From Pseudomonadota bacterium (GTDB lineage Bacteria > Pseudomonadota > Alphaproteobacteria > Rhizobiales > Aestuariivirgaceae), in the NCBI GenBank assembly GCA_016522385.1, contig JAEKFU010000343.1, forward strand, positions 1-11,183: DNA of 11,183 nt, written 5' to 3'. Below the pieces are notes generated by a model. The model saw nothing but the letters and a program-made list of their open reading frames with translations, did not search any database and was not told the origin of the DNA. Positions 6,185-11,183 of the stretch are shown here, one piece after another (positions within the stretch are counted from its first letter, which is position 1; each line of letters starts with the position of its first letter). The position numbers were made by a program, and so were the translations under genes.

Positions 6185-6883
6185 ATGGGCCGATTGCGTC
6201 CAGCGCATCTTGTTGAAGCTGGTTTGTGGCTGTTGGCCGCAGCGGTGCTTTACGCCTTGTCGTTCAAGTTCAACCAGACAATCGAGATTTACAAGTTTGG
6301 TGCCTCGGCCTGGCCGCGCGCATTGATATTGCTGATCGTCCTGGCGGTCTTAGGGCAGTTGTTCTGGCAGTACCGGTACGGCGATGTCGCCGCACAGGCC
6401 GACGGCACGCATGAAGCTATTGCTGACGAGGCCGCCGAGCATACCGGGTTGTACTGGTATGGGCTGACCGCTGTGCTTATCGCATTGCCATTTGTCTACA
6501 TGCGCTTACCGGAATATGTAGGGCAAATGTTTGGGGTTCCGCAGGATGGTTTGGGGCCGGCCAAACTGGTGACGGCAGGGGTTGTCGTCGCGGTGTTCAT
6601 GGTGTTGGCGAGGGCCAATCATGTCGGCGGCATGATCGGCCTTCCGCTTCTGTTCGCGGCGTTCCTGGAAGATTTCGGGTTCTATGCCTTGGCGCCGTTT
6701 TTCATGCTGGCGGTAATGTGGCTGATGGGCGAGCGGCGTCGCAATCCGATGCTGGCCATCATGGCATTGCTGTTTGGGCTTCTGGTTCTGCTGTTTGTGA
6801 AGATTCTCTATGTCGGCTTGCCGACTGGCAACATCGAACCCTTTTATAGTTTCGGCAACTGGGTTGTGAAGCTGCTGCAATAG
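6185..6883 (+). CDS. TTT-family small membrane subunit (TctB type), enlarged
   Basis: Protein of 232 residues with about seven hydrophobic segments, near 11-28, 44-62, 89-107, 127-145, 147-162, 164-182 and 188-211. The N-terminal FGASAWPRALILLIVL (38-53) and the C-terminal LLFVKILYVGLPTG (202-215) fit the start and end blocks of TctB proteins, which are poorly conserved inner-membrane partners of TctA. TctB is commonly about 140-170 residues with four helices, so this one is larger. It has an acidic hydrophilic linker at 66-88 and an extra membrane portion. Its position between the binding protein and the large permease, and the 18 bases to the next ATG, support the assignment as strongly as the sequence does. 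It probably helps couple binding-protein docking to transport. A fused or duplicated helical segment may explain the length. Confidence 0.75.
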   Translation: MGRLRPAHLVEAGLWLLAAAVLYALSFKFNQTIEIYKFGASAWPRALILLIVLAVLGQLFWQYRYGDVAAQADGTHEAIADEAAEHTGLYWYGLTAVLIALPFVYMRLPEYVGQMFGVPQDGLGPAKLVTAGVVVAVFMVLARANHVGGMIGLPLLFAAFLEDFGFYALAPFFMLAVMWLMGERRRNPMLAIMALLFGLLVLLFVKILYVGLPTGNIEPFYSFGNWVVKLLQ

Positions 6884-6901
6884 GGGTTGGCGGGAAACCA
6901 C

Positions 6902-8422
6902 ATGGATATTTTTACGAATTTCATCAATGGTTCGGTTGCGCTGTTCAGCGATCCGATCAATTTCGTGATTTTCCTCGGTGGTGTAATCGGCGGGATGTTG
7001 TTCGGCGCTATTCCCGGGGTCAGCATGCTTACCCTTGCGGCGATTCTGCTGCCGTTTACGGCGCACCTGAGCGCCGAACAGGGAATCATGCTCTATTCGG
7101 TGATCTACTGCACCGGCGTGTATGGCGGCGCGATCACGGCCATTCTATTCAATATCCCCGGCGCACCGGAGAATGCGGCGACGGCGTTCGATGGCTATCC
7201 GATGACGCAGCAGGGCAAGGCAGGCAAGGCGGTTGGGGCGGCCGTCATGTGTTCGGCGCTGGGCGGCACCGTGTCGGCCGTCATCATGATGATTGCCACT
7301 GCGCCAATCGCAGAATGGGCGATTTCCAATTTCGGCCCGCCGGAGATCTTTGCACTAGTGGTGTTTGGGCTGGCGGTTGCCGCCTCGGTCGGCGCCAAGA
7401 CGTTGTGGAAAGGCTGGTTGTCGATTCTGTTCGGCCTGATGCTGGCGGTGGTCGGGCTCGATCCGGTTGGCGGTATCGCGCGCTATGACTTCGGCATGCC
7501 GTATCTGCTGGCGGGTGTGCATTTCATTCCAGTTATCCTTGGCTTCTTCGCTGTGTCCGAGGTGCTGGTTCAGGCAGAAAAGAAGGCGACCGGTGCCTAT
7601 AAGGCTCCCAAACTAAGTGTCGACTTCCCGAGTCTTGCCGAACTTTGGGCGCACAAGTTCGCGGTGGTTCGCTCGATTGTCATCGGCTTCTTCTGCGGGA
7701 TCCTACCTGGCATCGGTGCTACACTGGCGGCGTTTATGGGTTACAACGAAGCGGTACGCTGGTCCAAGGACAAGCTGGCCTTCGGCAAGGGCAAGCTGGA
7801 AGGGGTCATCTCATCCGAGACCGCCAACAATGCCGCAACCGGTGCGGCAATGATCCCGCTGCTGGCGCTCGGGTTGCCGGGTGGTGCGCTGACCGCAATG
7901 ATGGTTGGCGTGTTCCAGATGCACGACATGGAGCCGGGCCCGCTGGTCTTCATCAACAGTGGTGATCTGGTCTGGGTCGTGTTCGCGGCGATGTTCTTTG
8001 CCAATGTTTCAATTCTGCTGATCGGGTTTCTCGAAACCAAGACGATTGTCAATCTGCTGAAGATCCCATTCCAGTTTCTGGCCCCATTGATCCTGCTCCT
8101 GGCAACGGTCGGCGCCTATGCGGTGCGCGGTCTGACCATCGATGTGATCATGATGTTTGCCGCCGGTGCAGCCGGTTTCTTCCTGCGCCGCACTGGCTAT
8201 TCGGTGGCAGGCATGGTGCTCGGCCTGATCCTCGGCAAGATCGGCGAACAGACTTTTGCCCAGGCAATGCAGATGGTGCACTACGATTTCGGCACTTACT
8301 TGAACAGGCCGATTGCTCTCATTCTGATACTTGCTGCGGTTGGCACGACGGGGACCAGCATATTTAAGGCGATGCGGGGCCCTGCGAAGGTGGAAAGCAT
8401 GCCTCAGGAACAGGGTGGCTGA
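6902..8422 (+). CDS. TTT-family large permease subunit (TctA type)
   Basis: Protein of 506 residues from ATG 6902, the normal TctA size, with about a dozen membrane segments. Both TctA signature halves are present: GAIPGVSMLTLAAILLPFT then GVYGGAITAILFNIPGAPEN and DGYPMTQQGKAGKAVGAA in the first half, and GILPGIGATLAAFMGYNEA then EGVISSETANNAATGAAMIP and LALGLPGGALTAMMVG in the second. It is the pore-forming, ion-coupled subunit of the tripartite tricarboxylate transporter in the inner membrane. A TTG at 6887 would add five residues, but AGGGG abuts it directly, whereas CGGGAA lies about six bases before ATG 6902, so 6902 is preferred. It is the last gene of the cassette and is followed at once by an intrinsic terminator. 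The family is certain; substrate must be judged from the binding protein and neighbours. Confidence 0.93.
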   Translation: MDIFTNFINGSVALFSDPINFVIFLGGVIGGMLFGAIPGVSMLTLAAILLPFTAHLSAEQGIMLYSVIYCTGVYGGAITAILFNIPGAPENAATAFDGYPMTQQGKAGKAVGAAVMCSALGGTVSAVIMMIATAPIAEWAISNFGPPEIFALVVFGLAVAASVGAKTLWKGWLSILFGLMLAVVGLDPVGGIARYDFGMPYLLAGVHFIPVILGFFAVSEVLVQAEKKATGAYKAPKLSVDFPSLAELWAHKFAVVRSIVIGFFCGILPGIGATLAAFMGYNEAVRWSKDKLAFGKGKLEGVISSETANNAATGAAMIPLLALGLPGGALTAMMVGVFQMHDMEPGPLVFINSGDLVWVVFAAMFFANVSILLIGFLETKTIVNLLKIPFQFLAPLILLLATVGAYAVRGLTIDVIMMFAAGAAGFFLRRTGYSVAGMVLGLILGKIGEQTFAQAMQMVHYDFGTYLNRPIALILILAAVGTTGTSIFKAMRGPAKVESMPQEQGG

Positions 8423-8424
8423 CG

Positions 8425-8444
8425 ATCCTCGCTAGAGGATTTTT
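8425..8444 (+). terminator. Intrinsic terminator of the transporter operon
   Basis: A perfect six-pair stem, ATCCTC (8425-8430) with GAGGAT (8435-8440), a GCTA loop and a run of five T (8440-8444) follow the tctA-like stop by two bases. The right arm encodes the final codons of the converging agmatine deiminase gene, and that gene's stop codon lies in the loop. The T-run is only on the plus strand, so it should act on the transporter transcript only. Confidence 0.7.
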
Positions 8445-9433
8445 GGCTGCTGCTGCGTGATGCAGTGGATGCCGCCGCCGCCAATCGCGATATCGCTGAT
8501 TGACACCTGTACGATCTCGCGATCTGGAAAACAGCCTTCCAGGACTTCGCGTGCCTCGCCGTCTTCACGGATGCCGTAGCGTGGTGCGACGATCGCATCA
8601 TTGGCAATATAGAAATTCACATAGGAACGGCAGAAACGTTCATCTGCTTGAGGGGAAAGTTCGAGGCTTTCGGCCTCGCAGATATGGGTGAGTTTGAGCG
8701 GGCGGCCACGGGCATCGGTCTGCTGCGCTAGGGTCTTGATGTTGGCATGCATGATGTCCGCCCAGGGATTCTCCGCCTGACGTGGCGCTTCGATTACGAC
8801 GTGCCCGGGGGCAACGAACATGGCAATGCCGTCTACATGGCCATCGGTCTCGGTTTCGCTTTCGTTACCCGGCAGCCAGATGACTTTTTCTACGCCAAGC
8901 GTACATTCGAGCTCGGCAGCGATTTCATCGCGCGACCAACCGGGATTGCGGTTGGCATTGGGAAAGCAGCTCTCAGTCGTTAACAAGGTTCCTTCGCCAT
9001 CGACGCAAATGCCGCCACCCTCTGCGATCAGATTGGATGAAACGACAGGCACGCCGGCCTGCTCGGCGATCCGCCCGGCCATGAGCGCATCCTGATCATA
9101 TCGCCGGTACTTGTTGCCCCAGGCATTGAACCTGAAGGTGACGGCCTTGAGTGATGCCCCGTCGGTCACGAAACAGGGACCGCTATCGCGGGTCCATGAG
9201 TCATCGATCTCCATTTCGATGACCGTTACGTCATGGCCCAGGTGATTGCGCGCATCCGTAACGTGCGCTGCCGGTACGAGCATGGAGACTGGTTCAAACG
9301 TTGCGATGGCATGAGCGACCCGCGCATAAGCGCGCTTGGTCGCTTGCAGATGCCGGCCCCAGATCTCATGCCGACACGGCCAGGCCATCCAGCAGCGCTC
9401 ATGCGGTTGCCATTCTGCGGGCATCTGGAACAT
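8432..9433 (-). CDS. aguA: Agmatine deiminase family protein
   Basis: Protein of 333 residues on the minus strand, slightly short for agmatine deiminase (about 340-370). The family belongs to the guanidine-modifying fold and converts agmatine to N-carbamoylputrescine plus ammonia, the first step from agmatine to putrescine in the cytosol. Signatures are the N-terminal MPAEWQPHERCWMAWP, DDSWTRDSGP (77-86), EGGGICVD (138-145), TDGHVDGIAMF (196-206) with catalytic His199, and the C-terminal GGGGIHCITQQQP with nucleophile Cys324. All the expected catalytic positions appear intact. An in-frame Met at codon 4 is an alternative start; GAAGGGAAG before the first ATG makes 9433 reasonable. It converges on the transporter operon with 9 bases between stops and is divergent from the GST gene. 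No N-carbamoylputrescine amidase (aguB) is next to it in the window, so it is probably not part of the catabolic cassette. A related peptidylarginine-deiminase-like function is possible but less likely. Confidence 0.88.
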   Translation of the reverse strand: MFQMPAEWQPHERCWMAWPCRHEIWGRHLQATKRAYARVAHAIATFEPVSMLVPAAHVTDARNHLGHDVTVIEMEIDDSWTRDSGPCFVTDGASLKAVTFRFNAWGNKYRRYDQDALMAGRIAEQAGVPVVSSNLIAEGGGICVDGEGTLLTTESCFPNANRNPGWSRDEIAAELECTLGVEKVIWLPGNESETETDGHVDGIAMFVAPGHVVIEAPRQAENPWADIMHANIKTLAQQTDARGRPLKLTHICEAESLELSPQADERFCRSYVNFYIANDAIVAPRYGIREDGEAREVLEGCFPDREIVQVSISDIAIGGGGIHCITQQQPKIL

Positions 9434-9513
9434 GGGTTCGGCTTCCCTTCGGTCGCCACTCTTTGGCGGTATTGCTTATATGTAGGATACGGGGCAAGGC
9501 AAGGATGATGAGC

Positions 9514-9519
9514 AAGGAG
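9514..9519 (+). promoter_or_regulatory. Ribosome binding site deciding the GST start
   Basis: AAGGAG lies six bases before ATG 9526. It favours 9526 over the in-frame ATG at 9505 and over the far upstream 9301, which would overlap the agmatine deiminase gene and add residues with no GST similarity. The 92-base divergent gap (9434-9525) holds no promoter I can name with confidence. Confidence 0.7.
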
Positions 9520-9525
9520 CAGCTG

Positions 9526-10128
9526 ATGTACAAACTGATAGGGTCGCCGAAGACGCGCGCGATACGCGTCGTGTGGATGCTGGAAGAACTCGGACTTGAC
9601 TATGAGATCGACCCCGTTGCGCCGCGCAGCGATGCGGCCTGTGCCGTCAATCCATCTGGCAAAGTGCCAGTGCTGCAAGTTGACGATGAGATGATCATCG
9701 ACTCGGTTGCGATATGCCAGTATCTGGCGGACAAACACGGCAAATTCACCTATCCAACGGGCACTATCAAGCGTGCTCAGCAGGATAGCTGGACGATGTT
9801 TGCCCTTGACGATTTGGAGTCCGCACTATGGTTCAACGCCAAGAACACGTTCATCCTGCCGGAAGATTTGCGCTCTGAAACGGCACAGAAGGCATGCAAG
9901 TACGACTTCGACCGGGCAATGGGTGTTCTGCAGACACGACTCGGCAGCAAGACCTATGTCATGGGCGCTGATTTCACGGTACCCGACCTGGTGCTCGGCC
10001 ATTGTGCCGGCTGGGCCGTGAATGGGGCGCACTGGGAAATCCCTGCCGGCCCCGTGCGGGACTATTTCGAGCGGGTCCGTTCCCGGCCGGCCTGTGTAAG
10101 GGCTCTGGAAACCCGCGAGCAGTATTAG
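9526..10128 (+). CDS. Glutathione S-transferase family protein
   Basis: Protein of 200 residues, a normal cytosolic GST length. The N-terminal thioredoxin-like domain (about 1-72) starts MYKLIGSPKTRAIRVVWMLE, followed by the usual LGLDYE strand, then NPSGKVPVLQVDD with the cis-proline Pro48 and the gamma-glutamyl-binding pair Asp59-Ser60 in IIDSVAICQYLADK. The C-terminal all-helical domain includes MGADFTVPDLVLGHCAGWA, containing the N-capping and hydrophobic-staple region typical of the fold, and ends FERVRSRPACVRALE, also typical. It likely conjugates glutathione to electrophiles or reduces mixed disulfides or peroxides; the substrate cannot be read from the sequence. It is transcribed away from the agmatine deiminase gene and has its own apparent terminator, so it is probably monocistronic. 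No link to the catabolic operon is seen. Confidence 0.88.
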   Translation: MYKLIGSPKTRAIRVVWMLEELGLDYEIDPVAPRSDAACAVNPSGKVPVLQVDDEMIIDSVAICQYLADKHGKFTYPTGTIKRAQQDSWTMFALDDLESALWFNAKNTFILPEDLRSETAQKACKYDFDRAMGVLQTRLGSKTYVMGADFTVPDLVLGHCAGWAVNGAHWEIPAGPVRDYFERVRSRPACVRALETREQY

Positions 10129-10140
10129 TGCTCGCTTTCT
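10115..10140 (+). terminator. Probable intrinsic terminator of the GST gene
   Basis: A perfect seven-pair stem, GCGAGCA (10115-10121) with TGCTCGC (10129-10135), encloses a seven-base loop holding the GST stop codon (10126-10128) and is followed by TTTCT. The T-run is short, so termination may be partial. Confidence 0.5.
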
Positions 10141-10170
10141 CGCAATGAATCTGCAGATGCCTGATCAGCG

Positions 10171-10437
10171 ATGGACGCGGCCACTTCAAGTAGAGCCGGG
10201 CTACTGGAAGACGCAATTGCTGGGAAAGCTTTTGCGGCTGGTGACAAAGGCCGATATCACAGATCTGCAGGCGCCTATTGCGCCGCAGCCTACAGCGCGC
10301 AACTACTTTTTCTTACCGCAAAGAGCGGGCGCACTGATCTGATCGAGCGGCTGGGCGAAAATGGACGCACGGCCTTAGATAGTGCTCTTGCCGGCGACAA
10401 GATTGAAGTGGCAAGACTGCTGTCCAATCGTACGTAG
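10171..10437 (+). CDS. Small ankyrin-repeat-like protein, possibly a remnant
   Basis: Open frame of 88 codons between the GST gene and the ABC-F gene. The C-terminal part reads NGRTALDSALAGDKIEVARL, which fits the ankyrin pattern (DGRTALDLAxxxGHxEVVxLL). The segment before it, AQLLFLTAKSGRTDLIERL, resembles the second helix pair of a preceding, degraded repeat. One and a half repeats are too few for a stable ankyrin domain alone, so this may be a tiny protein, a capping fragment or a decayed gene. The ATG follows an in-frame stop directly (10162-10164), and no good Shine-Dalgarno precedes it, so the start is uncertain. It ends 42 bases before the ABC-F ATG. The resemblance is seen; expression and function are unproven. 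I do not recognise the family. Confidence 0.45.
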   Translation: MDAATSSRAGLLEDAIAGKAFAAGDKGRYHRSAGAYCAAAYSAQLLFLTAKSGRTDLIERLGENGRTALDSALAGDKIEVARLLSNRT

Positions 10438-10479
10438 CCGCTGTTGCATCGCCTGAGCAGGTGCACTACATCGCCCGCC

Positions 10480-11183
10480 ATGTCACCGCCGCTGTTGAAC
10501 CTGCAGGACATTCATCTCACCTTTGGGGGGGATCCCCTGCTGAAGGGCGCCGAACTCGCGGTCGGCGCTGGGGAGCGTTTGTGCCTGGTCGGGCGCAATG
10601 GCTCGGGCAAGTCGAGCTTGCTGAAGCTTGCTGCCGGCATGATCGAAGCGGATGGCGGTAGCCGGTTCGTGCAGCCGGGCGCAACAGTGCGCTATCTGCC
10701 GCAAGAACCAGACCTTTCAGGCTACGCCACGGTGCTGGACTTCGTCGAAGCGGGATTGGCGCCGGGCGATCAGCAGCACCGTGCGGCCTATCTCATCGAA
10801 CGGCTGGGGTTGAGTGGCCAGGACAATCCCGAACATTTGTCGGGCGGGGAGGCGCGCCGCGCGGCGCTCGCCAGGGTGCTGGCGCCGGTACCCGATATAT
10901 TGTTGCTCGACGAGCCGACCAACCATCTCGACCTGCCGGCGATCGAGTGGCTCGAAGAAGAACTCGCCAAATCCCGCGCCGCGCTCGTGCTGATCAGCCA
11001 TGACCGGCGGTTTCTGGTGACGTTGTCGACTGCGACCGTGTGGCTGGATCGAGGTAAAGTGCGAAGGCTCAATGAGGGTTTTGGAAAGTTCGAAGCCTGG
11101 CGCGATCTGGTGCTTGAGCGTGAACAGCTCAATCGGCACAAGCTCGATCGAAAGATTGCCATGGAAGAAGACTGGTTACGCTA
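10480..11183 (+). CDS. uup: Uup-like ABC-F family ATPase, N-terminal part
   Basis: The first 234 codons are present and the gene runs off the right edge; the family is usually about 600 residues with two ATPase domains. The first nucleotide-binding domain is complete: Walker A GRNGSGKSS (38-46), Q-loop region RYLPQEPDLSG (71-81), signature LSGGE (120-124), Walker B ILLLDEPTNHLD (140-151) and switch SHDRRF (173-178). The sequence continues into the charged interdomain linker (EREQLNRHKLDRKIAMEEDW). There are no membrane segments. ABC-F proteins act on ribosomes or translation, and Uup is additionally tied to precise excision of transposons and replication-linked DNA branches. The N-terminus MSPPLLNLQDIHLTFGG matches alphaproteobacterial Uup as I remember it, which supports ATG 10480 despite no clear ribosome site. 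EttA or another ABC-F member is less likely. Confidence 0.82.
   Translation, partial: MSPPLLNLQDIHLTFGGDPLLKGAELAVGAGERLCLVGRNGSGKSSLLKLAAGMIEADGGSRFVQPGATVRYLPQEPDLSGYATVLDFVEAGLAPGDQQHRAAYLIERLGLSGQDNPEHLSGGEARRAALARVLAPVPDILLLDEPTNHLDLPAIEWLEEELAKSRAALVLISHDRRFLVTLSTATVWLDRGKVRRLNEGFGKFEAWRDLVLEREQLNRHKLDRKIAMEEDWLR

Noticed and set aside
9301..9525. Upstream extension of the GST reading frame to 9301
   Set aside because: The extension overlaps the agmatine deiminase gene in antisense and has no GST similarity; AAGGAG before 9526 fits the family N-terminus.
10145..10342. Alternative plus-strand frame of 65 codons before uup
   Set aside because: It overlaps the ankyrin-like frame, lacks any motif and has no ribosome site; the ankyrin pattern is only in the other frame.
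1..11183. Mobile elements, CRISPR arrays, phage genes, tRNA or rRNA genes
   Set aside because: No transposase or integrase signature, no regularly spaced repeats, and no recognisable RNA gene sequence were found on either strand.

Overview
The window looks like chromosomal DNA of an alphaproteobacterium, probably a Hyphomicrobiales (rhizobial-type) relative. This is inferred from the GC-rich third codon positions, the style of the proteins (a Uup-type ABC-F ATPase starting MSPPLLNLQDIHLTFGG, an agmatine deiminase, a short GST) and the presence of a tripartite tricarboxylate transporter (TTT). Genus cannot be settled by eye. I see no RNA gene, insertion sequence, integrase or CRISPR array, and no gene-free stretch longer than about 170 bases.

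Layout: (1) bases 1-142, minus strand, the N-terminal HTH of an IclR-type regulator that runs off the left edge. (2) 143-279, an AT-rich divergent promoter region with a nested palindrome between back-to-back promoters. (3) 280-4915, four tightly packed plus-strand genes: a CoA-acylating aldehyde dehydrogenase resembling SauS (sulfoacetaldehyde dehydrogenase), a divergent SucC-like and a divergent SucD-like ADP-forming acid-CoA ligase pair, and a PcaF-like thiolase. The last three are joined by 4-base ATGA overlaps. (4) 5081-8422, a complete TTT importer (periplasmic TctC-type protein, an enlarged TctB-type protein, TctA-type permease), with a strong hairpin after the tctC-like gene and an intrinsic terminator after the tctA-like gene. 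(5) 8432-9433, minus strand, agmatine deiminase, converging on the transporter operon. (6) 9526-11183, plus strand, a glutathione S-transferase, a very short ankyrin-like ORF and the first 234 codons of a Uup-like ABC-F ATPase.

Working model (inference): 280-8422 is one IclR-controlled catabolic cassette. The TTT system imports a small organic acid, the SucCD-like pair charges it to its CoA thioester at the cost of ATP, and the acylating dehydrogenase interconverts that thioester and an aldehyde. The SauS resemblance suggests sulfoacetate, giving sulfoacetyl-CoA and then sulfoacetaldehyde. The thiolase is not needed in that scheme, and no sulfoacetaldehyde acetyltransferase (Xsc) is in the window. 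The substrate may therefore be sulfoacetate with an accessory thiolase, or a less familiar 3-oxo acid that is ligated, thiolytically cleaved and reduced. The cassette is the most interesting part of the window. The genes to its right look like ordinary housekeeping or accessory genes.
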